The notes under the pieces: model-generated | What the model saw: only the letters and a program-made list of their open reading frames with translations | Told to the model about the DNA's origin: nothing | The model's database searches: none | Shown here: piece after piece, positions 50,820 through 60,115 of the stretch | Layout: each line of letters opens with the position of its first letter | How positions within the stretch are numbered: position 1 is the stretch's first letter | Position numbers and translations under genes: made by a program | From: Massilia arenae | GTDB lineage: Bacteria > Pseudomonadota > Gammaproteobacteria > Burkholderiales > Burkholderiaceae_D | Direction: 5' to 3' | DNA: 64,000 nucleotides | NCBI RefSeq assembly: GCF_008014745.1 | Contig: NZ_VPFD01000001.1 | Span: 1 to 64,000, forward strand

Positions 50820-51506
50820 ATGCGTCTCATGCGCTTTGCCCCGCACTTTGCCCCGCATTTTGTCTTGGTTGCGGCCGCACTCGCTGCGGGTGTCGCCAAC
50901 GCGTCGCCCACCGACCCGCGCAACGGCGCCGAATTCACCACCCTGGCACAGCCGCAGGCGACCCAGGCCGTGGGCAAGAAGGTCGAAGTGATCGAGTTCT
51001 TCGCCTATCACTCCGGCGCCTGCAACGCATTCGAGCCGACCCTCGTCAACTGGGCGAAGAAGCAGGGCGACAATATCGTCATGCGCCGCATCCCGCTGCC
51101 GTTCCAGGGGCCGCTTGACCCGGAAGCGCGCCTGTTCCTGACGCTGGAAGCGATGGGCAAGCTCGATGAATACCATCACCGCGTGTTCCGCGCCGTGCAC
51201 GTCGAACGCAAACGCCTGATGAAGGACGACGACATCATCGCCTGGGCCTCGGCCAATGGCCTGGACAAGGCGAAATTCATGGAAGCGTGGAACTCGTTCG
51301 GCGTGCAGACCAGGCTCAAGCGCCTGTCGCAGATCGCCAACGCCTACAAGGTGAGCGGCACGCCGACCGTGGTCATCGACGGCAAGTACGTCGTGTCGCC
51401 CGATGCGGTGCGGCAAGCCAACAAGATCCAGGACGTGGGCCAGTTGATGACGGCCACCGGCCAGGTGCTCGACGCCCTCGTGAGCAAGGCTGCCGCCAGC
51501 AAGTAA
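50820..51506 (+). CDS. DsbA-like periplasmic protein with degenerate active site
   Basis: A 228-residue DsbA-family protein with signal peptide (~1-29, cleavage after NAS or nearby). The expected CxxC is replaced: the sequence is FAYHSGACNAFEP, so the first, nucleophilic cysteine is Ser65 and only Cys68 remains. Cys68 is the only cysteine in the entire protein. The cis-Pro region VSGTPTVVID is intact and length is normal. It therefore cannot perform ordinary disulfide exchange; a binding, chaperone-like or glutathione-mixed-disulfide role is possible. The alternative is that another DsbA exists elsewhere. Confidence 0.88.
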   Translation: MRLMRFAPHFAPHFVLVAAALAAGVANASPTDPRNGAEFTTLAQPQATQAVGKKVEVIEFFAYHSGACNAFEPTLVNWAKKQGDNIVMRRIPLPFQGPLDPEARLFLTLEAMGKLDEYHHRVFRAVHVERKRLMKDDDIIAWASANGLDKAKFMEAWNSFGVQTRLKRLSQIANAYKVSGTPTVVIDGKYVVSPDAVRQANKIQDVGQLMTATGQVLDALVSKAAASK

Positions 51507-51845
51507 ATAAGCCATCGTCCAGATCAGCCGCCGGTTGACTGGACGACAAAGCGGGCTATACTGCGCTAATCGTTCCAGCCGCCCGCCATGAATCCATTTT
51601 GCCTACCACCGTTTGACACCGCATCGCCTCTGGGCGCTGTTGGCGTGCGCGTGCGCGTGGCATCGCGCCGAGCGGCGCACCTTTCCAGCCTCGACCTCGC
51701 CCGGCTTTCCCGGGCTCGGTGAGGAACACGGCAGGCCAGCGCCTGTCCATCCTCCCGGGCCGCCTCCATTCACTGAATCGTCTGCATCGACCATGCAGGC
51801 GCCGTCATCATTCTTGACCTTATCCGGTCATTTTGTGGAGAACAC
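51507..51845 (+). promoter_or_regulatory. rnk promoter and long leader
   Basis: A sigma-70 promoter (TTGACT at 51535-51540, TATACT at 51557-51562, 16-bp spacer) would start an RNA near 51569, giving a ~277-nt leader before rnk. Within it an ATG at 51589 opens a 44-codon frame ending at the TGA at 51721-51723. No ribosome site is obvious for that frame. Confidence 0.5.
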
Positions 51846-52253
51846 ATGAAACCTTCCATCGTCGTATCCTGGCTCGACCTCGAGCGTCTCGAACGCATCC
51901 TCGACCGCCTTCCCGCCGCGCAATCCAATGCGCGTGACGCCCTGTTGAGCGAACTCGAGCGTGCTCAAATGGTCGAGCCGTGGGACATGCCGCCCGACGT
52001 CGTCACCATGAACTCGCGCGTGCGCTTCCGCTTCGCAGGTTCCGACGAAGACGTGACCATGACCCTGAGCTACCCGAAAGACATGAAGGACAGCGGCGAG
52101 CAATTGTCGGTGCTGACGCCGGTCGGCACCGCCTTGCTGGGCCTGCGCGTCGGCGCCAGCATCACCTGGCAACGTCCGGGCGGCGGCACCTTCGAGGCCA
52201 TCGTGCTCGACATCGACTACCAGCCGGAACGGGCAGGGGAGTTGCACCGATAG
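51846..52253 (+). CDS. rnk: Nucleoside diphosphate kinase regulator (Rnk)
   Basis: A 135-residue protein made of a short coiled N-terminal part (SWLDLERLERILDRL) and a GreA/GreB C-terminal domain (DVTMTLSYPKDMKDSGEQLS, LLGLRVGASITWQRPGGGTF). Rnk proteins bind RNA polymerase near the secondary channel and, in E. coli and Pseudomonas, affect nucleoside diphosphate kinase levels. It has a strong TGGAGAAC ribosome site. Confidence 0.88.
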   Translation: MKPSIVVSWLDLERLERILDRLPAAQSNARDALLSELERAQMVEPWDMPPDVVTMNSRVRFRFAGSDEDVTMTLSYPKDMKDSGEQLSVLTPVGTALLGLRVGASITWQRPGGGTFEAIVLDIDYQPERAGELHR

Positions 52254-52333
52254 CAGGAGCTGAGCGTGGTGTGTTGTTCGCACATTTGCATGTGTACAAT
52301 AACTGCGCTCAAACTCTATCGAAGGGACTTTTC

Positions 52334-52825
52334 GTGAAACGCTTCCTGACCGCCTGCTTGCTGTGCCTGGGCCTGATTGGCGCTGCCAACGCCGCCACCG
52401 ATGCCGAACTGACGAAGCAGGTCAACGCCTTCGTCGACGGATGGCACGACGACGCGGCAAACACGCGGATGGCCTATTTCGACAAGATCGCCAAGGACGG
52501 TGTCTACATCGGCACCGACCGCAGCGAGCTGTGGACCCGCGACGAATTCAAGGCCTGGTCGAAGAAGTATTTCGATGCCAAGTCGGCCTGGACTTTCAAG
52601 GCGACCCGCCGTAACGTCTATGCGTCGGCCGACAAGTCGCTGATCTGGTTCGACGAATTACTCGACACCAAGAACATGGGCCATGCGATGGCCAGCGGCG
52701 TGATCCGCAAGACGGCCAAGGGTTTTGAGATCGTGCATTACCAGCTGTCGGTCGCCGTGCCGAACGAAGTGGTCGACCAGGTTACCGGCATCATCGCCGA
52801 GCACGAGAAGAAGGCCAAGAAGTAA
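52334..52825 (+). CDS. Periplasmic NTF2/SnoaL-like protein
   Basis: A 163-residue protein with a signal peptide (~1-20, cleavage ANA-AT) and an NTF2-like cone fold: FVDGWHDDAANTRMAYFDKI, then the YIGTDRSELWTRDEF loop and the WTFKATRRNVY strand. The first residue is GTG with AAGGGA upstream. SnoaL-like proteins of this type are small binding or enzyme domains; ligand unknown. It lies four bases before gluQ, so the two may be co-transcribed. Confidence 0.85.
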   Translation: MKRFLTACLLCLGLIGAANAATDAELTKQVNAFVDGWHDDAANTRMAYFDKIAKDGVYIGTDRSELWTRDEFKAWSKKYFDAKSAWTFKATRRNVYASADKSLIWFDELLDTKNMGHAMASGVIRKTAKGFEIVHYQLSVAVPNEVVDQVTGIIAEHEKKAKK

Positions 52826-52829
52826 GCAA

Positions 52830-53765
52830 GTGAACCCAGCTTATATCGGCCGCTTCGCCCCATCTCCCTCCGGCCCGCTGCACGCCGGTTCGCTGGTGGC
52901 GGCGCTGGCCAGCTACCTCGACGCGCGCTGGCACGACGGCACCTGGCTGGTGCGCATCGAAGACGTCGACGAGGGCCGCAGCGTGCAAGGTGCGGCCGAG
53001 GGCATCCTTGCGCTGCTCGATGCGCTGGGCATGCACGCCGACGGCGAGATCGTCTGGCAAAGTCATCGCAAGGACCTGTACCAGGCGGCGGCCGAGCGAA
53101 TCGCGCAAGACACCTATCCCTGCGGCTGCAACCGGCGAGAGATCGCCGATTCGCGCCTTGGCTTCGCCCCCGACGGCGCGGCCATCTATGCCGGCACCTG
53201 CCGCCATGGCCTGGGGCCGGACCGCACCATGCGTAGCCTGCGCGTGCGCGTGCCCGAGGCCGGTCTTGACGAGGTCACCTTCACCGACCGCTTCTCGGGC
53301 AAAGTCACGCAGCATCTGGCGCTAGACTCGGGCGACTTCGTCCTGAAGCGCGCCGACGGCTTCTGGGCCTATCAGCTGGCGGTGGTGGTGGACGATGCGG
53401 AACAAGGCGTGACCGACGTCGTGCGCGGCGCCGACCTGCTCGATTCGACACCGCGCCAGATCTTCCTGCAGCGCCTGCTGGGCGTGCCGACGCCGCGCTA
53501 CCTGCACGTGCCGGTGGTGCGCAACGAGAACGGCGAGAAATTGTCGAAGCAGACCGGCGCGCTGGCGGTGACGGCGGGGGACGAACCCGCCGGCGTGGCC
53601 GCACTGGTGCAGGCGGCCCGTTTCCTCGACCTCGACCTGGACTTCGCACTGGCGCCGCCGCGCTCGCGCCAGGAGTTCTGGCAGGCGGCGATCCCTGCAT
53701 GGGGCCGGCTGCTCGCGCGCCGTGCCGCCGCGCAAACTACTTCGCCAGCCGCGGCTGCGGAATAA
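52830..53765 (+). CDS. gluQ: Glutamyl-Q tRNA(Asp) synthetase
   Basis: A 311-residue GluRS paralogue without the anticodon-binding domain. It has the class I HIGH-type signature APSPSGPLHAGS (residues ~10-21), the KMSKS-type loop KLSKQTGA and a Zn site of CGCNRREI and YAGTCR. It glutamylates queuosine at position 34 of tRNA-Asp. The GTG at 52830 is the chosen start. The last 29 bases overlap the end of the CHRD gene on the other strand. Confidence 0.93.
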   Translation: MNPAYIGRFAPSPSGPLHAGSLVAALASYLDARWHDGTWLVRIEDVDEGRSVQGAAEGILALLDALGMHADGEIVWQSHRKDLYQAAAERIAQDTYPCGCNRREIADSRLGFAPDGAAIYAGTCRHGLGPDRTMRSLRVRVPEAGLDEVTFTDRFSGKVTQHLALDSGDFVLKRADGFWAYQLAVVVDDAEQGVTDVVRGADLLDSTPRQIFLQRLLGVPTPRYLHVPVVRNENGEKLSKQTGALAVTAGDEPAGVAALVQAARFLDLDLDFALAPPRSRQEFWQAAIPAWGRLLARRAAAQTTSPAAAAE

Positions 53766-54336
53766 AACGGCGCCGCGCCAGCAGCGCCAGCATGCCCAGG
53801 CCCATCCCCATCATCGCCCAGGTATGCGGCTCCGGTATCGGCGCCGCGACCGCGAAGCCGCGGATTTCGCCGCCTGTATAGCGTTCGGTGTGGATGTTGA
53901 CATAGGCCTGGTTGCCGTTGAACGCATTGATGAGCGCGCCACTGGCCAGCTGCGGCGTGCCGCCGTTGGCGGCCAAAAAGTCGGGATCGTAGACTGCGGG
54001 GGCGCCCAGGTCGAAGGTGGCCGTGTAGGCGCCGGCCGTGACCTGCAGCGGGAAGTCGGTGAAGGGAATGGCGACCGGCCCCACGCCGCGGAAGGCGTCC
54101 ACCGTGCAGCAATGGATGTGGGCGCTGATGGTCTGGCTGGACAGGTCACGGAACGGCACCTCGGCGCGCAGGGTGAGGTCGTCGATCTCGAAGGCCGAGA
54201 TGCTCGACCCAGGCGAACCGTTGGGAATGTCTTCGGCGGGGCCGCTGGCAACCGCGCGGTAGTAGACCGGCGCGGCCTGGCTGGTGGCGGCCAGCGTCGA
54301 CGCGGCCAGCGCTAGCACGGTAAGGGCTCGTTTCAT
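53737..54336 (-). CDS. PEP-CTERM-sorted CHRD-domain protein
   Basis: A 199-residue secreted protein with a signal peptide (~1-21), a CHRD-type beta domain (FRDLSSQTISAHIHCCTVD, then HTERYTGGEIRGFAV) and a C-terminal PEP-CTERM tag: PIPEPHTWAMMGMGLGMLAL followed by RRRF. Exosortase would process it for surface or extracellular-matrix location. The start at 54336 gives the signal peptide. It is convergent with gluQ, overlapping by 29 bp. Confidence 0.88.
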   Translation of the reverse strand: MKRALTVLALAASTLAATSQAAPVYYRAVASGPAEDIPNGSPGSSISAFEIDDLTLRAEVPFRDLSSQTISAHIHCCTVDAFRGVGPVAIPFTDFPLQVTAGAYTATFDLGAPAVYDPDFLAANGGTPQLASGALINAFNGNQAYVNIHTERYTGGEIRGFAVAAPIPEPHTWAMMGMGLGMLALLARRRFIPQPRLAK

Positions 54337-54487
54337 GGTAGACCTCCTGAACAGGAAAGAAACCAATCGCGCCGCCGGATTGGCAGCGGTGCCCAAAAAA
54401 TTAGCACAGCAGGATTAGTCCGCCCACACCGTACGGGAGGTCAAAGGCTGCTGAGAAATCTCGGCAGTTCTGGCAAGAGCGATGAGG

Positions 54488-54952
54488 CTATTGAGGATTA
54501 CGCAGGACGCTGATCCGCCCATCCGCCTCGAGGAAGGCGCATTTCATCTCGGGACGTGGGCAGTCGGCCTCGCGCAGCGCTTCCTCGACGTCGCTGTCGG
54601 AGAGACGGCAGCGCTTCATGACCTTGTCGAAGAATACGCCGTCGCGGCCGATCAGCACGGGGCTGCCCTCGATGAGCTCTTCGAGCTTCTTGCTGCGTGA
54701 AGTAACGAAGGCGAACAGCACGGTTAGCGCCACCAGCGTCGCCGCGATAACCAGGCCGCCAAGCAGCGATTCGTCGCCGCCCGTCATGGAATTCGACACC
54801 GCTTCGGACAGCAGCATCACCACCAGCAAGTCGAACGGGGTGAACTGGCCGACGGTGCGGCGGCCGGACAGGCGCATCATGACCAGCAGCGCGCAATACA
54901 CGATGGCGCCGCGCGCGATGAGTTCCCACCAGGGTAGATCGAGATCGAACAT
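54488..54952 (-). CDS. DUF421-family membrane protein (YetF-like)
   Basis: A 154-residue protein with three transmembrane helices at the N-terminus (RGAIVYCALLVMMRLSGRR; FDLLVVMLLSEAVS; LLGGLVIAATLVALTVLFAF) and a soluble C-terminal DUF421 domain with the SRSKKLEELIEGSPVLIGRDG pattern. The family function is unknown; B. subtilis YetF-type homologues share this layout. It stands alone; the 151-bp gap on its left has no gene. Confidence 0.87.
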   Translation of the reverse strand: MFDLDLPWWELIARGAIVYCALLVMMRLSGRRTVGQFTPFDLLVVMLLSEAVSNSMTGGDESLLGGLVIAATLVALTVLFAFVTSRSKKLEELIEGSPVLIGRDGVFFDKVMKRCRLSDSDVEEALREADCPRPEMKCAFLEADGRISVLRNPQ

Positions 54953-55100
54953 GCGCCCTCCGCAGGCTTGAGTCTGTACAGCTAATTGTAATCACTTTAT
55001 TAACAATTTTCTGTTCAAGCGTGCGCCTCCCTCCGGCCAGCAGTTCTCCCTAAGGTATGATGTTCCTTTCAGTCAGCTCCGGCGCGCACTGTTTCGCCTC

Positions 55101-56036
55101 ATGGACTTCCGTCAGATTCATTATTTCATTTCCCTGTACGAAGAGGGCACGGTCACGCGCGCGGCGCACCGTCTTCACATCGTCCAGCCGGCGCTGAGCA
55201 TGCAGATCGGCCGGCTCGAAGAGCATCTCGGCCAGAAGCTGTTCGAACGGACCAAGCACGGCATGGTGCCGACCGACGCGGCGCGCCAGATGTACCGGCT
55301 GTTCCTGCCGATCATGCGCGACTTCTCGAATGCCGAGGCGCAGATGCTGAGCAGCGAAGGCGAGATCCGCGGGCATGTCAATATCGGCCTGATCGCCTCC
55401 ATCACGCAAGGCGTGCTGGTCGAGACGCTCGGCGCGTTTTCACGCCAGTATCCCGGGGTCGACGTGTCGGTCAGCGACGGCTACACCAGCGTGCTGGCGG
55501 ACCGGGTCGCGGAAGGACGGCTCGATGCCGCGATCGTCAACAAGCCGCGACGTCCGCTGGCGCTCGACGTCGAACACATCATCGATGAAGAAATGGTGCT
55601 GATCGTCGGCCATCGTTTCGAAGGCACCCTTGCGCCTTGCATGACGCTGCGCCAGATGGCAGGGCTCGGGCTCGACCTGGTGCTGCCCACCCGCGGCCAC
55701 GGCCTGCGGGCCAATATCGACAGCTTTTTCGAGAGCGAGAATATCGAGCTGGCGCCCAAGTTCGAGATCGATTCGCTGGTCGCGACGATCACGCTGGTCG
55801 AGCAGACCCGGATGGCGACCATCGTGCCGCGCGTGGCGGTGCACCGGCAACTTTACGACGGCAGCCTGCGCGCCCACAGCATCGTCTCGCCGCGCCTGGT
55901 GCGGCGCGTGGTGAGCGTGTCGAATCCACGGCGGCCGCTCAGCCCGGCCACCAGGCTGTTCATTTCGATGCTGGCGGCGAACCTGCGTTTGCGTGCGCCC
56001 GGCGCCACCGTGGATACGCCCGACGCCGCGGCCTAG
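55101..56036 (+). CDS. LysR-family transcriptional regulator
   Basis: A 311-residue regulator with the N-terminal winged helix (MDFRQIHYFISLYEEGTVTR, AALRLHIVQPALSMQIGRL-type helix) and a C-terminal effector domain from ~residue 90 (HVNIGLIASITQGVLVETLG). It resembles aromatic-catabolism LysR regulators (CynR/NocR-like group). It lies at the far end of the furan cluster, convergent with the porin. The LysR regulators known in such clusters (hmfR-type) make it a candidate regulator, but this is inferred from position only. Confidence 0.87.
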   Translation: MDFRQIHYFISLYEEGTVTRAAHRLHIVQPALSMQIGRLEEHLGQKLFERTKHGMVPTDAARQMYRLFLPIMRDFSNAEAQMLSSEGEIRGHVNIGLIASITQGVLVETLGAFSRQYPGVDVSVSDGYTSVLADRVAEGRLDAAIVNKPRRPLALDVEHIIDEEMVLIVGHRFEGTLAPCMTLRQMAGLGLDLVLPTRGHGLRANIDSFFESENIELAPKFEIDSLVATITLVEQTRMATIVPRVAVHRQLYDGSLRAHSIVSPRLVRRVVSVSNPRRPLSPATRLFISMLAANLRLRAPGATVDTPDAAA

Positions 56037-56070
56037 CCGGCGCCAGGCACGGCGCCGGGAAACGTCCCGC

Positions 56071-57159
56071 TCAGAAGTGGTGACGCAGGCCCACCATGAC
56101 GCCGTTCTGCGCCATGCCGGCTCCCACTGTGCCGCCGGCGTCCAGGGCGATCGCCGACGCGCCGTCGTTGTCCATGCGGCCCACCGCCGCGTAGACGTGG
56201 CTGCGCTTGGACAGCGAATACGTCAGCCGCGCCACCAGCATCGACACGTCGGACGGCGAATCCCTGAGGTCGCGCCTGGCCCACTGGGCGTCGAGCGTGA
56301 ACGGTCCCATGGGGTGGCTGGCGCCGAGGTACCACAGGTTCGACAGCGCCTGGCCGGTGGCGGCAGTGGTGTCGCGGTGGATGACGCCGGCGCCCAGGCG
56401 CGTCGTTCCCAGCATCAGGTAACCGTTCAGGGTGGTGCGCACATCGGTATGCGCGCTGCTGGTCAGGCCGAAGGCGGCGCCGCTGTTGCCATGCAGCTTG
56501 TCGTAGGAGCCGATCACGCCCCAGCGCTTCGTCTCCCAGCCCAAGAGGGCGGTGTACTGGCGGCAGGCCTTGGCGTCGCCTGCCACTTCGCCGGCGCAGT
56601 TGGTGGCGGCCGGTCCCCCGGCGCTGGAAGCGTCGCGTCCGACACTCCAGGTGGCGCCCACCACCAGGTTGCCGACATTGCCCATGTAACCGATCGCATT
56701 GTCCGAGCGTGCGTTCGGCAGGTAGCCGTCGATGCTGCTGATGGCGAACAGGTTCGGCCCCATCACGTCGGTCTTGATGGTCGCGATATACGTCATATTC
56801 ACTTGCCGCCCGACCGTCAGCGCGCCCCAGTCGCCTTTCAGGCCGACGTGGGCGGCGCGGCCGAACAGGCGGTTGCCCTGGCCAAGCGCGCCACTGTCCA
56901 TGGCGATGCCGGTTTCCAGCACAAAGAATGCCTCTAGGGCCCCGCCCAGGTCTTCGGTGCCGCGAAAGCCGATGCGCGACGGAAACGAGCCGGTCAGCGA
57001 CGGCACCTTGGTGATCGAGTCGCCCTCGGCGTCGGCATTGGTGGTGTGCACCACGCCGCTGTCGACGATGCCGTAGATCTGGACCGAGGATTGCGCGCTG
57101 GCGCTGGACGTGGCGATGCCGAAGGCGAGCGCGAGCGCGCCTCTGGTGAGGTGGTTCAT
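56071..57159 (-). CDS. Gram-negative general porin
   Basis: A 362-residue outer-membrane beta-barrel porin. Signal peptide (~1-23, ASA-QS); QIYGIVDSGVV start, the LGGALEAFFVLETG and GLKGDWGALTVGRQ segments and the C-terminal NGVMVGLRHHF with a terminal Phe are typical of betaproteobacterial OmpC-like porins. It lets small anions into the periplasm and, as the last gene of the catabolic operon, probably admits the furan acid. GGAGA ribosome site before the ATG. Confidence 0.9.
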   Translation of the reverse strand: MNHLTRGALALAFGIATSSASAQSSVQIYGIVDSGVVHTTNADAEGDSITKVPSLTGSFPSRIGFRGTEDLGGALEAFFVLETGIAMDSGALGQGNRLFGRAAHVGLKGDWGALTVGRQVNMTYIATIKTDVMGPNLFAISSIDGYLPNARSDNAIGYMGNVGNLVVGATWSVGRDASSAGGPAATNCAGEVAGDAKACRQYTALLGWETKRWGVIGSYDKLHGNSGAAFGLTSSAHTDVRTTLNGYLMLGTTRLGAGVIHRDTTAATGQALSNLWYLGASHPMGPFTLDAQWARRDLRDSPSDVSMLVARLTYSLSKRSHVYAAVGRMDNDGASAIALDAGGTVGAGMAQNGVMVGLRHHF

Positions 57160-57196
57160 GGTGTCTCCAGTCGTTGTAGTTTTTATCGGGCGCTGA

Positions 57197-58648
57197 TCAG
57201 AGCAGGCCCGCGTCGCGGAAGATGTGCTTGGACTCCAGGAAGTCCGCCAGTCCTTCATAGCCGTGCAGGCGGCCGATGCCGCTGCGCCGGTATCCTCCGG
57301 TTTCGGCTTCCGCGAACAGGCGGTTGTGGTCGTTGATCCAGACCGTGCCGTTGCGCAGCGCGCGGGCCAGGCGCATGCCGCGGTCGCCGTCGGCGGTCCA
57401 GACGCTGGCCGACAGGCCGAACACGGTATCGTTGGCGCGCGCCACCGCCTGCCGCTCGTCCTCGAAGCGCTCCAGCACCACGAACGGTCCGAAGATCTCT
57501 TCCTGCGTGAAGAAGGCCGAGGCGTCGGCATGCGCCACCAGCGTCGGCGTCATGAAGTGGCCCCCGGGTGGCAGGCCATCTGGCCGGCCGCCGCGCAGCA
57601 CGACTTCGTCGCACAGGTCCAGCGCGCGCGCCACGTCGGCCGACACGCGCCGATGCGCATCGGCGTCGATCAGCGGCCCCATGCCGGCGCCCGGCGTCGT
57701 GCCCGGCGCGACCACGATTGCCGCCAGCGCGCCCTTGAGCGCTTCCTTCATGGCGTCGTAGCAGGCGGCGTGAACCAGCACGCGGCGCGCCGCGGTGCAC
57801 TGCTGGCCCGAGATGATCGTCGCCGCCGTCGCCAGCCGCCGCGCGACCGCCCCGACGTCGGCGTCGGGGAACACCAGGCAGCTCGACTTGCCGCCCAGTT
57901 CCAGCGACAGCTTCTTCATGGTCGGCGCGGCCGCGGCCATGATGCGCTGGCCGGTCAGGTTGGAGCCGGTGAAGCTCAGCACGTCCACGTCGGCCGAGGT
58001 GGCCAGTTCCTGGGCGGCCTCGCTGCCCTGTTCCAGCACCAGGTTCACGACGCCGCGCGGCAGCGTCTCGACGGCGGCCAGTTCGCGCAGGACGGCGGCG
58101 CTGATCTGGGCGCTCTGGTGCGCGGGCTTGACCACGACCGTGCAGCCCGCCGCCAGCGCCGGCGCCAGCGACCGGATCAGCAGCACGACCGGCGCGTTCC
58201 ACGGAATGATCAGGGCCGCCACACCGGCCGCCTCGCGCAGCGTCGCCGAGTAGGCGCCCGGCTCGACTTCCATGAAGTGGCCAGGGATGTGGCGGGCCAG
58301 CCCGGCGTAGTAACGGATCTCGGAGATCGCGGCCGCCATTTCGCCGTGCGCTTGGGGCAGCACCTTGCCGTTTTCGTGGGTGAGCAGGCCCGCCAGAGCG
58401 GTGCACTGCTCCAGGCGGTCGGCCCATTGCAGCAGCACCATCTGGCGCCGGCGCGCATCGTGGGCCCAGTGCGACTCGTCGAAGGCCCGGCGCGCGCTGG
58501 CGATGGCGCGCCGGGCATCTTCCGCGGCGCTGGCGGCGAAGCGGCCGATGACGGCGCCGCTGGCCGGATCGTGGCTGATGCCGGTGGTGCCGCTAGCCGC
58601 CTCCTGCCACTGGCCATCGATGTAGTTCCGTGCGTGCAGTTCGCTCAT
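57197..58648 (-). CDS. NAD(P)-dependent aldehyde dehydrogenase of the furan cluster
   Basis: A 483-residue aldehyde dehydrogenase with FTGSNLTGQRIM (cofactor), the Glu in SLELGGKSSCLVFPDADVG and the nucleophile in ISGQQCTAARR. The context (furoate genes on the same strand, ATG 14 bp after the upstream gene stop) suggests oxidation of furfural or a related aromatic aldehyde to its acid. It could also be a vanillin-type aldehyde dehydrogenase. The upstream part of the open frame belongs to the enoyl-CoA-hydratase gene in another frame. Confidence 0.85.
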   Translation of the reverse strand: MSELHARNYIDGQWQEAASGTTGISHDPASGAVIGRFAASAAEDARRAIASARRAFDESHWAHDARRRQMVLLQWADRLEQCTALAGLLTHENGKVLPQAHGEMAAAISEIRYYAGLARHIPGHFMEVEPGAYSATLREAAGVAALIIPWNAPVVLLIRSLAPALAAGCTVVVKPAHQSAQISAAVLRELAAVETLPRGVVNLVLEQGSEAAQELATSADVDVLSFTGSNLTGQRIMAAAAPTMKKLSLELGGKSSCLVFPDADVGAVARRLATAATIISGQQCTAARRVLVHAACYDAMKEALKGALAAIVVAPGTTPGAGMGPLIDADAHRRVSADVARALDLCDEVVLRGGRPDGLPPGGHFMTPTLVAHADASAFFTQEEIFGPFVVLERFEDERQAVARANDTVFGLSASVWTADGDRGMRLARALRNGTVWINDHNRLFAEAETGGYRRSGIGRLHGYEGLADFLESKHIFRDAGLL

Positions 58649-58662
58649 GTCAGCGCTTCCCC

Positions 58663-59469
58663 TCAGGAGCCGTCGAAGACCGGAGGGCGCTTGGCATGGA
58701 ATGCTTCGACGCCCTCGCGGAAGTCGTTCGACGAACGCAGGCGGCTGTAGCAGTGCCCCTCCAGCTCGATGGCGATCGACAGCGGCGAATCCTCGGTATC
58801 GTTCAGCAGCTTCTTGGCGGTGCGCTGGGCGATCGGCGAGAACGCGCGCAGTTCGTCGACCAGGCGGTCGGTGGCGGCTTCGAGTTCGGCGTCCGGCACG
58901 CACTCGGTGGCCACGCCCCAGTCATAGGCCTGCTGGCCCGGGATGCGGCGCGAACGCATCACGATGTCCTTGGTGCGGGTGATGCCGACCATCTTCTGCA
59001 GGCGCGCCGAGCCGCCCGAGCCCGGAATCTGGCCCAGCTTCTGTTCCGGCAGCGCGTAGAAGGTGGTGTCGGTGACCAGGCGGAAGTCGCAGGCCAGCGA
59101 GATCTCGAAGCCGACGCCGAAACAGAAACCGCGGTTGGCGGCGATCACCGGCTTGCTGCAGCGGGTCGGGGCGGCGATGTTCCAGGCCAGCTTCGACACA
59201 TGCTCGGGGCTTGCCTCCAGGAAGCCGCGGATGTCGCCGCCGCTCGAGAAGTGCTGGCCGTCGGCGCGCAGCACGATCACGCGCACGCGCTCGTCGGCGT
59301 CGAGCGACTCGAATACCAGGCGCAGCTGCTCGCGCTGGGTCATCGAGATGATGTTGAACGGGCCGTTCGACAGGACGATGTCGGCGCGCTGGCGCCCGGC
59401 GTCGATCTCGACCCGGAAGCCTTCGAGATTGGCCAGCAGGCTGTGGGCGGGGTGATTCAGTTGGGTCAT
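58663..59469 (-). CDS. hmfE: Enoyl-CoA hydratase-family enzyme, probable 2-oxoglutaroyl-CoA hydrolase
   Basis: A 268-residue crotonase-fold protein: SSGGDIRGFLEA (oxyanion hole), IAANRGFCFGVGFEISLACD and LPEQKLGQIPGSGGSARLQ (active-site glutamates). Position in an operon with furoyl-CoA dehydrogenase, furoate-CoA ligase and UbiD/UbiX points to the hydrolase HmfE, which releases 2-oxoglutarate from its CoA ester; a simple enoyl-CoA hydratase cannot be excluded. It is 31 bp downstream of the UbiX-type gene. Confidence 0.78.
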   Translation of the reverse strand: MTQLNHPAHSLLANLEGFRVEIDAGRQRADIVLSNGPFNIISMTQREQLRLVFESLDADERVRVIVLRADGQHFSSGGDIRGFLEASPEHVSKLAWNIAAPTRCSKPVIAANRGFCFGVGFEISLACDFRLVTDTTFYALPEQKLGQIPGSGGSARLQKMVGITRTKDIVMRSRRIPGQQAYDWGVATECVPDAELEAATDRLVDELRAFSPIAQRTAKKLLNDTEDSPLSIAIELEGHCYSRLRSSNDFREGVEAFHAKRPPVFDGS

Positions 59470-59500
59470 GCTGTTCTCCTGGTGTAATCGGTTTGTATGG

Positions 59501-60111
<611 letters not shown>

Positions 60112-60115
<4 letters not shown>

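Noticed and set aside
51566..51794. Several short minus-strand frames in the gap before rnk
   Set aside because: Three frames overlap in the same GC-rich stretch and none has protein-like composition or a ribosome site.
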